Shown here piece after piece: positions 1 to 12,471 of a stretch of DNA of 64,000 nucleotides. Every line of letters begins with the position of its first letter. Position 1 is the first letter of the stretch. The translations under genes were made by a program, and so were the position numbers. The notes beneath the pieces were generated by a model, which was given only the letters and a program-made list of their open reading frames with translations, was not told the origin of the DNA and ran no database searches. The stretch comes from Volvariella volvacea V23 (taxonomy: Eukaryota > Basidiomycota > Agaricomycetes > Agaricales > Pluteaceae): NCBI GenBank assembly GCA_000349905.1, contig KB722739.1:292615-356614 (forward strand), read 5' to 3'.

Positions 1-252
1 CGCTACTACAGTATCTTATCCGCTTTATATAGCCCAAGCTCGAGATTTTCCCTGGTCCGAGTCGAAATTCTTAGCAGCAACAGCAGCTCCACACCAGTGG
101 CCGGCTGTGCACTCACTATACATACGATTGATTTCCCTCGTATAAACTAAAATCTATCCAGCCAAGGACTTGAAGTGTGCTTTCCCCGGTCCACCTGGAA
201 ATAGCCAGCCACTCGTGTACACGTACCTCGTCCCGATCAGAACGCCGTGTGT

Positions 253-272
253 GCTCGCTCGCTCGCTCGCTC
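253..272. repeat. (GCTC)5 microsatellite
   Basis: Five perfect copies of the tetranucleotide GCTC, followed directly by a CT/CA-rich tract. Confidence 0.9.
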
Positions 273-802
273 TCACTCACTCCTTCTCAAGCCCACAAGA
301 AAATAGCTTAGAACTCCATATATTCATTCAGACCACAACAAACCGACCCGGAAGAAAGACCAAAAGAGTATGCATATGTCAAAATCCTAGGTGATAGAGC
401 ATGCCAAGAAACAAACTACGAAACGAAAATGGTATGATACTAGGTTGCTATCGATGATAGTATGTATGGGCTGTATGGATGTATATATGTATGTATGGAA
501 TAGTACTAGTACTGTAGTGCTGAAGATTCGGCTCGGATGGACGATGCTCCGATTGTCCGGGATGAAGGGATAAGTAAGGCATGGAAGGGGTTCAATGGTG
601 GTGTGGAGTGCGGGTAGAAGGGAGGGGGCAGAGGGGTATGATGGTGAAAACTAAATGCTACAGTGATTCTCGAGGTCGAACTTGATAAGAGTTTCAAATG
701 TGTCGAAGGCCCGTGAAAAAGGGGAAACATGGAGATTAGAAGTGCAGATTGGCCGTTTGAACAACCAAGATGGAGGAACGAAGGGTAGCGTCCACATGTA
801 GC

Positions 803-821
803 GGGAGGGCGGGAGGGCGGG
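803..821 (+). other. Potential G-quadruplex motif
   Basis: Five GGG runs separated by single bases (GGGAGGGCGGGAGGGCGGG) on the plus strand. This satisfies the usual G3+N1-7 pattern. It lies about 230 bases downstream of the kinase stop codon, on the strand opposite the transcript, so the RNA would carry the C-rich version. Confidence 0.6.
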
Positions 822-1054
822 AAGGCCGATTACAAAGGAACGCAATATGCCAAAACAGGGGGGTGAAGTGCGGAATAGAATGCCAGGGTGTCCAACACAT
901 GATGATGAGATAGCGATATCGATGGCGAGTGCTAATGGCGACCCAACGCAACGAAAACCGGAAATAAACACTGTCCAGCAGAACGAAAGAGTACAACAAG
1001 AAGCGAACCGGGAGGGGGAGGGAGGCATAAGGAGAGACGAGCTATCCATCGCCA

Positions 1055-3704
1055 TCACTGCACGAGGACCTCGTTATCTTCCGGGTGATTCAACGTGTCG
1101 TCGCCACGGGTGAGGGAATTTGGCCCATGGCCATTAATAGTCAGCCAGGCTTCCAGTCGTCTCCCAAGCTCTCCACCTCGTCCTCCGCAGATATCTCCAG
1201 TCGTGTTCAGGACGTTCTCCTTTTCCTTCTCCTTATCGAACGGGAGCTTTGCGCTCAGTTTGCGTTTGATCCCAGTTCGCAGTATCTCGACTTCAGCATC
1301 GTGTGGCATTGGGCTTGCGATTCCGCTGTCGTATACTTCGGTGATTCCTTTCGTCGTGCAAGAATCGCCATTGATTTTGATCTTTTGTTCTACCTCCAGG
1401 CCTTTGAACCACTCCTCTTCATGCTCCTCGGGTCCTAGAATGGTGTCGATCAAGCCCTCTTCCCAACCATCCCATTCGACGAATCGATGGCACATCCTCA
1501 ATCGCAATCCAGTGCTTTCGTAGTAAAGCCACTCTTTCGCGAGGGAAGCGATATCTGCACCTTTGCGTGCGTTTCGTGTGGCTGTGGCGGGGATGTTTTT
1601 GCCGGTTGCTATTTCGCCAACGGCTTTACGGAAGAGATTAGCGGTGAAGGGACTTGATTGTAGGCATGCGGGCAGATGCGCGCAGGCCCATAGGGGTCGC
1701 GTCGTTGTCGATTCCCAGTCGATGATACAGGTCTAACGGGGTAGAGTAAGGTAAGTCAACTCGGGCATGGATAGTAAAAATAGATGATATACTCACAACT
1801 TTTGTGTTATCTTCCGCATCAACGAACACGTTTTCCAGACTTAGATCGTGACAATCCAACGCGAACTCTTCCGAGCAGCCGCTCAAACTCGCCTTGCTCA
1901 ATCTCTCCATTACCTTCATCCATCTCTCCATCTCTTTTCTTACTGCCTGCTCTCTCTGATTCAAATGCGCGACAAGGAATGTGCTCCTCTGCATTCTCCT
2001 GTAATCGCGATACATAATGTCGCCAGGTCCTTCCCATTCCTCCTCGCTCTCCTCCAGATCGTATTCATCGCTATCGTCACTCTCGTCACCAGGAACGGCA
2101 TTTAAGTGGTGATGTCGTGATGACCGAATCTCGTCAGGGTCGAGGTGAAGTCTGTGGGGTGCGGTTCTCCCTTCATTCTCCAGTATCACACCCTGAGTCT
2201 CACGTTCGGCACAAGATTGATAATAGTCCTTTGACGACGACCACGGACCGCGGTTGATCTCCGTTGGGTGCTTTAGGTCCCCTCTGTTTGAACCAAAGAA
2301 CGGCCAAGATATAATTGGACCGATGTGATACGCTTGTGTCGGCTTGGGCTTCGGGCTAGAAGGTGGAGGAGGGCTCTTAGCGCTATTATTGTTGTTGACA
2401 GGGGTGAAGGAGAGGTTGGAGAAACCCAGGGTAGGTGAAAAGGGGAAAGCTTGATAATGAAGCTGCGCGGCCTTGGGCGTGGCCGCTGAAGGGGTTCCCG
2501 CAATGTCACGCGGATTGGGTCCGAAATACAGAGAGCCTATCTCGGAGAAGCGGTGAGAAAATAAGGCAACTACGATGGCCGCCAGGTTGTTGGTGAGCTT
2601 GACGAGCTCATTGTACCCCATCGAGTGAAAAACCCGCGACAGCGGAATACCCGCCGCCTGAAGTAAATCAGATATCACGTGATGAGACACGTGGGTCAAG
2701 GATGGAGCGCGACGATGCCGTACCTTTGACATCAAGATATATTCGCCGCCGAGACGATTGTATGGGTTGGAATCGTAGTGGTAGACGATTGGTACGGGGA
2801 CATCTGTGTTATCCCGGAGGTATTGCATCGTCGCCACTTCCGACTCGGTCTTCAATCGAGGCATGAATCTACGAGCGACACGAGCAACGAGCTCGACGCC
2901 ATCAACCAAGGTTACGAGATAAGCCTGGAAGCACCAGAACAAGTCAGGTTAGAATGCTGGAGATATCCGGGGCTAAATTTGCCCCGGTGGCACAAGAACA
3001 ATACCTTGTGAAATGTACCTGCGGGTGGGCGAAGCAGTGTCATAGAGTGTTCCTTCCGGTGCAGTTAGATCCGGCATTACTCACCTGAGCTGAGGAATGT
3101 GATTCTAGCCACATCGACGCCCATTTTCTCGAGCACCACGTCCTTCAGCACCCGGCGGTCTACTTGAAACGGTGTTGCATCTAGCAGTGCCTTGTCCGCC
3201 TTTGCTTCTCGTTGTCGATCTTGGTGTTCGATGTCCCAGTTCCACTTCAGGAGATGGGGTGGTAGAGGAGAAGATGGCTTAGGGGGTGTCCACGAACTCT
3301 TCAGATTAAGCCGTAGATTTTGGACATCTCGATGCATCGAGTCCTTTTCGATATCGTGTTGTGAGGGAGAGGGGTGGGGTTTTGAGTGCTTTAGCTTATC
3401 AGCCGAGGGAGTGGCGGCTGTCTCGACAGCGCTGGCTAGTTGTAGGATTGGGAGCGTCAGGTTGTACGTCTGGGGGTTCCAAGAGGACACGGGAGCAAGG
3501 AGAGTGTCTGATCTTAAAGTTGGTATGGTTGAGACAATGGGGATGAAGCAAGAGGTTAAAAGGGACGGACTTGATACCGGGAATTGAATTTGGTACAAAT
3601 CTATATTCCTCCCCGCCACTGCTCGGTTTGTCACTGTTTGTTTTCCCCGCCTCCGTCGTCATCTTGCCACCCATCGCCGGGTTTACGTTGGAAGGGAGTC
3701 CCAT
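1055..3704 (-). CDS. APH-fold (aminoglycoside phosphotransferase-like) kinase
   Basis: Fungal small-molecule kinase of the APH/AIM9-like superfamily; the substrate is unknown. Exons read right to left. The glycine-loop segment SSGTFHKAYLV is assembled from three exons, the middle one only 14 nt (3005-3018). It is followed by VARVARRF, an LRDNTDVPVPIVYHYD segment and EYILMSK. The catalytic loop CHDLSLENVFVD (1835-1860 region) and the metal-binding IIDWES are separated by a phase-0 intron (donor GTGAGT near 1797, acceptor TTAG near 1732). About 150 residues of Ser/Pro-rich then acidic, probably disordered sequence are inserted between N- and C-lobe (about 2000-2500). A coiled, charged tail ends at 1055. 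The start is uncertain: the first ATG is at 3704 and would need an intron before the main frame; an in-frame ATG at 3337 is the conservative alternative. Family membership is firm, function is not. Confidence 0.78.
3005..3018 (-). other. 14-nt micro-exon in the APH-like kinase
   Basis: On the minus strand the sequence CCGCAG / 14 nt / GTATTG gives consensus splice borders. The 14 nt complete a Gly codon and encode GTFHK, which joins SSG upstream to AYLVTLV downstream in one frame and rebuilds the nucleotide-binding loop. Skipping it would shift the frame. Confidence 0.75.
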
Positions 3705-6700
3705 CCTATGGATCAATGTCGTATTTAGCAAGGTAGCGTTTTCAACGATGGAGGACGGGGATGTCCTTTGGGTATATCGGTCTTGAACCGGAAACCGTCA
3801 CCCTCTTGAGGTTATATACGAAGTGCGACTGTCTCTGTCAGGGAATATAGCCGAATCTCCCCTCTTTCAAGATCTGGAGCCACCTTTTCACCGCTCGCGA
3901 CCGCATTCGGACTACCGTAGTGGCATTCCGTGGGTCTTCCTATCTGAATTTCAGCTGTCCTGATGGGTTCAAGGCAATGAAGAGCGCAACTCCATTTGAT
4001 TCGCGTTCACACATCTACCGGCCTCGGTAAGCATCATCGCAATCTTGATAAGCTTGGCAACCCTCCAGCGATCCCATCCCTTGATGGACGTGGATAGGAA
4101 CACGTTCACACACCAATTACGACAGCTCCTAAATCAAGCATATCATACCTCTCTTAGCATCCTCAAAACATGACCCTGCGGGACAGCCCTGGACAAGCCC
4201 TGGACCGCAATTCATGCCGAGTAAATAGATACCCCACTCTTGCGTGATAGGGTTGGCACTATGTTCTTATGAATGTTACAAGGGAACGTGAAGGTTGCGC
4301 ACTGTTCTTATAATATCGTGAACGAACGTGAATGAAGACACACCGACATTCAGTAGCACTAGCCCGTATTGATACCGACCATGATGAATTTGGATATGAA
4401 TGTTCGACTTCTCCAAACCCTGAGATCCTGCTCACCTGCACGGTCACGTCCCAGCATAGGGATACAAATGGTGCTCGTTTCCGCAACGACCGCATTGAAA
4501 AACAGCTCACCTGACTCAAGTAAGCAATCCAGGAGAGTGCACAGTTGCCTAGTGGCCAGTCACCCCCCTCGGATCTCAAGATGGGCCAACGCCTCAGCGC
4601 GGCATATTACCAACAATATCAGTCAGCGATAAATCAGCTCGCCGCCCCGAGCGGTAATCGTCGTTACCATGCAGCTATCTTGTTATCCCAAAGTGCTTAC
4701 ATCCAGTCATGGCAAACAGGCCTGCTTTAGCGAACCTGGTTAGCTTTGCCGACCACGCCCATCAATCGCAACAAAAATATCGTGAGCCACTTAACCCTAG
4801 GCGGATATGAGCGCAATCCCATTAAGATGAAATTGGAGGATGAGTGGGGCACCCCTTGCAGGTTCTCCCTCCCGACTGAAAATGACGCTATCTCTAACCT
4901 CACCATTTCACCAAGGACATAATTTGACATGCAACCTAAAAACTCACGAAACCTTGACACGTCCTCGAAGGCCTCATGACTTGATCAGCTGTTCCCTCCT
5001 CATACCACCTGCTCCAGACTCTTCACTTCGCAGGCCAGGCAGGCCGGTAACCGGCGGTCCTCCAGGGGGGCCATGTGGATATGTGGGGATAGACTCGGCG
5101 ATCTCAAGATTTCTGACCAAGCCGTGATGGTACAACACAGAAGCCGTGGGCCGTGGGCCGTGATCGCACTTCCGGGCGTCCGGATCGGCTGCACCTTGAC
5201 GCTCGTGCCTACGGCAGCAAATGTTATCTGGTGCATACGTTGTGCTCTGGCCGGACTACAGGGATGACTGCGAAGCCATGACTCACGAGAAATGAGCCTG
5301 CTTTATAGCAAGTGCCAAGTATTGAGCATCGTCCACGCTTCGAATAAGGTGTCGGGGTTGTGCTTCCAATTCACACATTCACGGTGGAGCATCTCGTGCC
5401 CAAAAGAACCTCGGAGGGCCGTCAATTCATCGAAGACACGATAAACCACCCCGCTGAGGTGCGACAGTTCTCAACAGAAGAAGTTCTTGGCACCCTTTTG
5501 TATTCCCTTTATCTCACAGCAATCCTGAGAGTGCTCTGCACTGCTCTGATACGGGGGTGTGCGAACGTCCAATATGGTAGCTGTGAGTACCACCGTTTGT
5601 TGTCTCTCCCAGGGTCAGTTCAACGCTTATCTGTATGCGATGGGAACGTGGTTAACGATTTGATAGCAGATGACAGAGGCTTTTATCTCTGTGATGCGTC
5701 CATATATCCGTGCGCGCAGGTCGTATCGTACATCGCAGTGACAGTGGTATAACTATCCAATTATTCCGTAAGATGATTTCGCTGTATAATCACGCCAAGT
5801 ATCATGACCACTCGCCTCTCAAGTTCTCAATAATCTCACTCGCAACCGAGTCTTGATTGGCATCAGACGTCCGAACAATCAAAGCATGACACCGACGTGG
5901 AAAAGTAGCATATCGACGTCCAACGTACGTGTCACTGCACACCTGGAACTCCTCAATCTTGCTCTTGGCACCTTACCAGGATTCAGTCATAGTGAGTGAA
6001 TCAATTCCTGCGACAGCTGAGCGAATTTCAACCACATTTTATCTTCAAATTCCGTCCCACGGAGTGTAGGAACTTGTCAGGTCCTATATCTCGTCTACTT
6101 TACCTCCATGGACATGAGCGCAAATCATTCCCAGCGTTTATTCAAAGATGTTCTCGAAGCGCAATTAGCGGATATGCTCGAGCTGCCTTGTTTACCGACA
6201 CAAAGCGTCGGTAATAGAGCGGTAACTCAAGTAGTAGCGAAGGCGAAGGCGATCCGCTTGTCAATTCTGTATAGGCTTTCGCCCATCGACGCATCCGAGC
6301 CTGATTCGCTGTGAGTTGTTCTTGTACTTCGTAGTGGCCATCAACTGTCCTTCAGCGGAAGACTAAAGATATAGACTCCACCCAATAGAAACGTAACGAG
6401 AACGATCTTCAATAAACTTGGCACGTCCGCATAGCGTAAGTTATAAGTCTGCGCAATATTGACGAACGCTAATACAAATCACCGCTAAACACTAGTAGGG
6501 TACTCGGTCGGGCCAGGGTATCGAGAGGCTCCTTAACCAATCGCTATTCTACGGACAATTCTGTGGCAGATGCAAGTCATTGGCTGTCCACGGGCACGAC
6601 CGCAGTTGGTCCAACCAGCAACTCGCTCCATTCGTTGCCCCTCAGCCTCATGGTTCCAGCCCACGCAGTTATTATCATCCTCAGCGAATCAACTAACACC

Positions 6701-8566
6701 GCTCGCAACGATACCTACCATGAACTGCGATGGGCGATCAGGGTGTTCGCGAACAATCTAGGCGATCATCTCGACCCAAGTAGAGCGGCTACAAAATTGA
6801 CTCGTTCGAGAAATTAAAGTTTCCAGATCCGAGAGAGGACATGGTTGTCCCTCCACACCAAAACATCCCTTACTGCGAGTTAAGACAAATCCGTACACCG
6901 TACGGAGCATTCATGCACGGAGCAAAGCCCACTTAATCCCTTCCTTGTGTAGTAGGAGAAAATCGGGATACCGGGACACGGAACGTTAACAAAAATGCGG
7001 GGAATTCAGGAACTACTCCTTTTCTTTACTTTCTTTGCTGGAAAAAAAAACACAAGGAATCTAGATGAACCTCGTGACGTCTCGCATGCATTTTCGTCGG
7101 TACAGGGTTGAAGAAGTGTAAAGCGGAGAAACTGCTGAGCAACGGTTCTCAATAGGGATTGCAAGTCAAGTACGACACGGAATACGGGAGACCGGCTCTG
7201 TTCCGTGGAGATATGGACGTATGGTATAAAGGGGTCTAGACGTTGGAATGATGTTCTGGGGCAGCTCGTTCAGCGATTAAAGGCCGTGCAGGGTGCTTCC
7301 TTTTTGCTGTCTTATCACGCGGTGTGAATGAATGCGTCTCTTTCTCTCGAGGATGTGTTAATGTGAGAGTAAGAGGAGGGCGGTAGTCCTGGTGCTCACC
7401 GGGAGGGTACCCTGAATCTATAACTAGTTATTGAGCACATCCCACATCAGTTTAGCATAAGGATGTATAGGTTCTCACAAAGATAAAGCATCATAGGGGT
7501 TGGTTATCAGAGTGCGGGTGGTAAATTTGGAGCTGTGGGTGTAGGGGTTGTCGTATACAGCCCCTAAGGGTCCTATTAGTCAAAGTTCGCACAGGACCTA
7601 GTTTTATATGCCCTATCTTGGCCATATTGACTTTGACTTAGCAAGCTAGTATAGGTCACGCAGATTTGACTCAAAGTGGTGATTGGGCACCACATACAGT
7701 TATCAACCGGGCTCGCAACGATACAGAGGCGTGTCGTTTGGGATTGCGATAGACAACCTTCCTGGGCGATGCTTCAAGGATCCAGCACCTTTGAGCGGCC
7801 ATCCCTTAACGTTCATCGTTATCCAATCTGGAGAGGTCAATAAACCGGGTTGATGGTTTGCAAGGTAACTTGAAGGGCTGGCTGACTGGCTAACTTTGGG
7901 GTGAGAAGCACCCGAACACTTCTTCAGGAGCAGAAGGGGTCCTAGCGTCCTTGCACATACCGCCTTTGAAGGATCCCCTCCGTAATATTAATGTGATTTC
8001 GAAAACATCGTTACTAGGAGCATGGGCGCTGGCGGCCTAGTCTTGATGATGCGAAAGGTCGCTCACGCACCCAAAAGACGAAACGGGTATCCATCCACTT
8101 CCGGGGAAAAAACCTGCATATATTAGTCGCGATACATGTTCTGATCAACCTACAGTGATGAGGTACTGTCCAGTAAAGTGCACACAACCAGAGACTACAC
8201 AAGACGACACACACACATAGATAGAGGACAGATCTCGGGGGAGGCAGGAAGGACATAGCACGAGACAAGCTAGAGCGATGGATACACACAGACAAGGTTG
8301 GTGGGAATTCGGAGAGGGGGTATAATATGATACAAGGAAAGAACAGATCATGAATCGTCTTAGGGAGCTAAGTAGTGTAGCTGTTGATGTGTACATGGCT
8401 GTAGGCGAGGTGGATTTGTCGAAAGCCGGGCACGCAATAATGTTACATCACAGGGTAAGGTGGCGCAATGAGGGACACGGACATCCCCGCGATCCATAGG
8501 GTGATGGATGCCGCAATAGCAAAAGTACAGACCGCAAACGCGAAAAAATGTGAAGAATCGACAGTT
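3705..8566. other. 4.8-kb gene-poor stretch
   Basis: Only short, unrelated frames are present; the longest plus frame (5360-5752, 130 codons) has no recognisable motif and no splice partners. I see no transposase, reverse transcriptase or terminal repeats. It could be very old transposon debris or a long intergenic region. A GGGCCGT triplication lies near 5143-5161. Confidence 0.5.
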
Positions 8567-11227
8567 TTAGTATTCATCAAGAGCCTCCGGTAGTGGGCTG
8601 ACGACCCACCGAGTCGAATCCGAACAGACCACATTCTCCACTCTCTCCTTGAGCCAATTGACGACGTCTTGGCCCACAGTCGTGCAATCGTGCAATTCCA
8701 ACGTCTTCAATTTTACGGGGTGGATTAGCGTCGCGGCTGATGCGGCGTATGTAGCGGTGGTCGAATCGGATGATGAATTGGACTGAGTAGAAGATGTTAA
8801 GGCTGTTGACGAAGATAACGGAGATGTCGGACTCCATGCACCGGTTTGAGGGTGGTTTTGCTGTTGCTGGCGATTTGGCGATATACGTCCAGGATTCCTG
8901 GCCTCCACCATTTGGACTAATTTCGTGATTCCTTCACTATGCGTGTGACAATTCCGTAATCCTAAAGTCTCCAACCTCATACAGTTCCACGAGTCGATGT
9001 GATTACTTTCATCGTCCGGTGATCCCAATGCCATAGCTAACGCTTCAAGGGGTGTTCCTCCGATGTGGAAACTTTTGAGGTGTGGAAGATCGCTAAGAAG
9101 AGTAGGCCAGGAGACCACGACGAAGACTTGGCCGATGTAGAAAGCCGGACCAGACGACGCGGAGGTATAGCCAATTGACAGGTGAGCCAGCGGAGGCGAT
9201 TGAGACCGGGCGAGGAGGTTGGTTATGATGTCTTCCATTGCATCACGAGCGTCGATGTCAAAATTAAGAGCGCGAAGGTCAGGGAGGGTGAGGGTGTCTA
9301 TGAGTTGGGTAAGGTGATAGTGACCGCCGATACTAAATGATTGTAGGTTTGTCAAAGTCGTTTGGGAGAGCGGTAGGATAGCTGGAAGAACATTTTCAAA
9401 GTAAAGGGATAGATTGCGAAGGGATGGGTTGGCCGCTACGATAGAGAGGATTCGATCCAAGGGCAAGTGGCAATTCGGCAGCGCTCGGAGATTGAGTACA
9501 GTAAGACCTGTGCGAAGTGTTCCCGAAGACCAGTCGAAAGGGGTGTACAGGAGGGTTAGTCCTCGAAGCTGAGGTAGTATGGCCGCGGTCACGGTGGTAT
9601 CGTTTGGCAACCAGCTCCAGGTTTCGGGGTAATAGCCTGCCTCGGCACATGATACTTCGAATTCCTTCAAAAGAGGTGCAGGGCCTTGGTTATGGAAACA
9701 AGAAGCAAGTAAAGGAAATGGTATTAGCATGATGATAGACATAACGCGCCATTCAGTCTAAGTGAGCAGTGCCAGGCTTACCACTAATTGACCGCAGTGC
9801 CCGTATTGAGCTGAATATCTTGTCAAATCTAAAAATGAAGCGTTCCCATCGGTGCATCTGCTCTACCAGATAGAAAAAGACAATATGACCCCAATGCATG
9901 AGAGTTTTTGACGTTGTAGAGGTCTTATCGTGAGACTGGCGTCCTACAGCAGTCCATTCTGTAGTTGCAGGAGATGTGGGGACGATTAATGGTGTTTGTG
10001 CAGGTGGAATTAGGGCCAGACCCGGAAGGGGAGCGGGAGGAGGGATATGAGGGTGATTCACGTGTACTGTGCCGTGATTAGGGTGGTTGAGTGGCCATGG
10101 CAATGGGGAAAGAGGTGAACCTGAGCGTCGACGCCTATGTCGTGCAAGGGTAGAGTCACTTGAAGACTGTTTAGTATTACCCACACGGAGAAATATCTCT
10201 ATATCTAGAGGAACGCTGTCACCGGAACGTTCCAACCATAGTCGTATTGTATCAGGGGATGAATGAGGGGTAGTGACCAATCGAATCTGTTAAAGTAAAA
10301 CAAGGGGTCAGTAAAACTTTGGGGTAATGAAGGGATTGGTGCAGTGATCGACGGTTCCGCAAAGAACGACTGCTCTGCGACTGAGCTGAGCAGAAAAAGA
10401 AGACCAGGGCCATACATGGGTAGCACCCAGCCTTTTTGAGAGAAACCCTTCATGAATGTGGCGAGATAAAGGGATCCTTCCACATAATCACCGAACCCTC
10501 GAAAGCGCATGACCACAACCTTCAATAGTCACGTCTTAATCGAGAACTAATGCCCCACTCAGCATTTTTAGGTGAGCAACAGGGCCATCCAAATGAGCGC
10601 CATGCAATCGCACGCGCCAGCATCGCAAAAATGACTTCCCGCGGCCATGATCCACCCACGTCGCTCGCGGACAAGTCCTCGCAGGCTCCATCCAAGAAAG
10701 ATCCCATTAACATAAAAGGAGCTTGTGAATATATCCCAACCCTCAAGGGATACATAATAACAAGCGGTGAACGCGTGGTGCCATACCAAATCTGGTTATG
10801 GAGGAAAGAAGGGATGGTGCATCCAGAAAAAACTTACTTTGGACCACAATCTAGGCATCCCCAACGCCAACACTCTCCAAGACCTACAAACCGCAGCCAT
10901 AACCCAAGAACTGCATGGGTATTCTTCGAATAGCCAGAGGAATACCTCCCCCAATAGCTCTGCCGGTAGACGTCTGATAGGACTCAGATATGCCCTCGTT
11001 TTATAGGCCTTCTCTTTGAGTAACGAGCGCTCTTCTTGAAGCTTGTGTATTTCTTCCTTGTATTCTCGTATAATTCGAGCGAGTATGGCTTCCCGATCTT
11101 CAATTTGGGCTGTTAAGGTTGTGACGGCATCTTCGATAGTGTGTAACACCTGCCGTGCGTCCGTTAGGGTTCTCGCAGTTGGTAGTTCAGAAAGGTCGGG
11201 TATATTGATGTTATCCAGCGTTGACAT
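8567..11227 (-). CDS. F-box / leucine-rich-repeat-like protein
   Basis: Probable substrate adaptor of an SCF ubiquitin ligase, a family that is very numerous in Agaricomycetes. The ATG at 11227 starts a short leader. A coiled-coil follows (roughly residues 20-75, with many Glu/Lys heptads), then the F-box: SPIRRLPAELLGEVFLWLF, then SWVMAAVCRSWRVLALGMPRLWSK. The exon ends at about 10836 with donor GTAAGT. The next exon that fits is IRLVTTPHSSPDTIRLW (acceptor TTTAACAG near 10286), giving a seamless LWSK-IRLV junction but an intron of about 550 nt. A later intron (donor at about 9789, acceptor CCAAG near 9690) leads into PLLKEFEVSCAE. The remaining ~360 residues contain irregular leucine-rich repeats (LRGLTLLY, LTVLNLRALP, LRNLSLYF, LKTLELHDC) ending at 8567. 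The repeats may recognise the target protein, which is unknown. Confidence 0.75.
10286..10835 (-). other. Unusually long (~550 nt) intron in the F-box gene
   Basis: It is bounded by GTAAGT and TTTAACAG. Nearly all other introns in this window are 45-140 nt. The interior has frames on both strands but no recognisable domain. It may hold a small insertion or an unrecognised exon. Confidence 0.5.
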
Positions 11228-11429
11228 TGAAGGAGAGACGAAGGATGGGAGGGAAATGGGACAGGGAACGGATATTAGGTATGGGCAAGGGCTGTCAACA
11301 GCTGGCCGGTCTGGCGTTCTGACCCCTGATCCTTTCAGAGTCCGACGTACTCCGCCGGTGCGGCCATCGGCCGAGAACCGAAAATATATAGTGGTCAGGT
11401 TAGAGAGGTGCTTCATTAGTGAACCATGA

Positions 11430-12471
11430 GCCCATTATTTTCTGTGTCAAATCATAGATTCTACGATGCCATACTATTCTTTATATGAATTATCAAGATA
11501 TAATGTTTATAAAGAAGGCTATATTTTATTGATTATCCATTTATTATTCATGATATTCTCTGGAGAAATAGGATACATAAGTTGTATCCATGTATTTCAT
11601 CAGCTTGAGAACCTGTTCACAAATATTTTGCAGCCTGGTGGACTTAAACCACAGCTTAGAAAGCCTGTTGGGTGGCACATTGACTACTGTACTGTAAGGG
11701 CTTTTCTATATCCAAGCAAGAACTTAGATATAACAATTTCCTTCCCTCAAGGAAGTAAGGACTTGAATAAATTTTTGATGTGGGCACTTTTTGAGTATCA
11801 ATCAATTTTTAGAGCATGCCAACAGGTGCATTAATCCTCTAAACCTGTTTTTTGGTTTAATTAATATATATATATATATATAATTAGAGTAAATAATAGA
11901 AAGGTAATATTGAAAAAAAATCTGTGTGTATCATATATAGATCTCAATGTTATTGTATTCAATATTTTGTTATGTTACATACTAGCATATTAGAATAATA
12001 ATACTTAGAAGCAATGTTACCTACAGCATGGTTCAATAACAATCCAGCCATAACAATATTAGTTGTGCCAATGAATAGTAGAAACTCTCTGATGTTTTTC
12101 TCAGACTGTTCACTAAGTGAGAGAGTTCCAAGAAACAAGAAAAGCAAGGTGATAAAGAATATTAATGCAAAAAATGGAAGTGGAAGATGGATGTATATAG
12201 GAGGTTGCCCTCAATATTTCATTTAGCTTTATGATCACAATGACATTCTATGAAGCTATAGCTTGTACATCTGCAAAATGAACACATGGTGCATGTTCAT
12301 TTGCATGTACCTTAGCAATTAATGGTATCTGTGGCCTGAGTGTGTGTATACTTCACATGGTGGTGTGGGCTTATTAAACAAATGAAAAGGGAGAGGCAAA
12401 GTTCACAAATAAATAGAATCAACAAATTGTATGTGCTACGGCTATGCACTGTATATTGACAATACTAGAAC
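11430..12471. other. AT-rich island
   Basis: Base composition changes abruptly to strongly AT-rich (by eye about two thirds A+T) compared with flanking genes near balance. It holds an (AT)9 run at 11864-11882, several TTAATTAA-like tracts and two short plus-strand frames (11466-11834, 122 codons; 12014-12226) that I do not recognise. No terminal inverted repeats or target-site duplication are visible by eye. It sits between the F-box gene start and the FunK1 kinase end. Confidence 0.55.
11864..11882. repeat. (AT)9 microsatellite
   Basis: Uninterrupted alternating A and T within the AT-rich island. Confidence 0.9.

Larger units (their letters stand above)
1..1054. other. Left-edge stretch without a recognised gene
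   Basis: No open frame here resembles a protein I know. It holds a (GCTC)5 microsatellite at 253-272, a TATG/GTAT-rich simple stretch near 461-500 and a G-run motif at 803-821. The right part probably includes the 3' untranslated region of the minus-strand kinase that ends at 1055. Confidence 0.5.

Noticed and set aside
1085..1523. Two long plus-strand frames opposite the kinase 3' end
   Set aside because: They are antisense shadows of the exon that continues the kinase after IIDWES.
5360..5752. 130-codon plus frame in the gene-poor stretch
   Set aside because: No motif, no splice partners and no promoter-like context.
11430..12471. Mitochondrial DNA insertion
   Set aside because: The composition fits, but I recognise no mitochondrial gene, tRNA or intron-encoded endonuclease in it.
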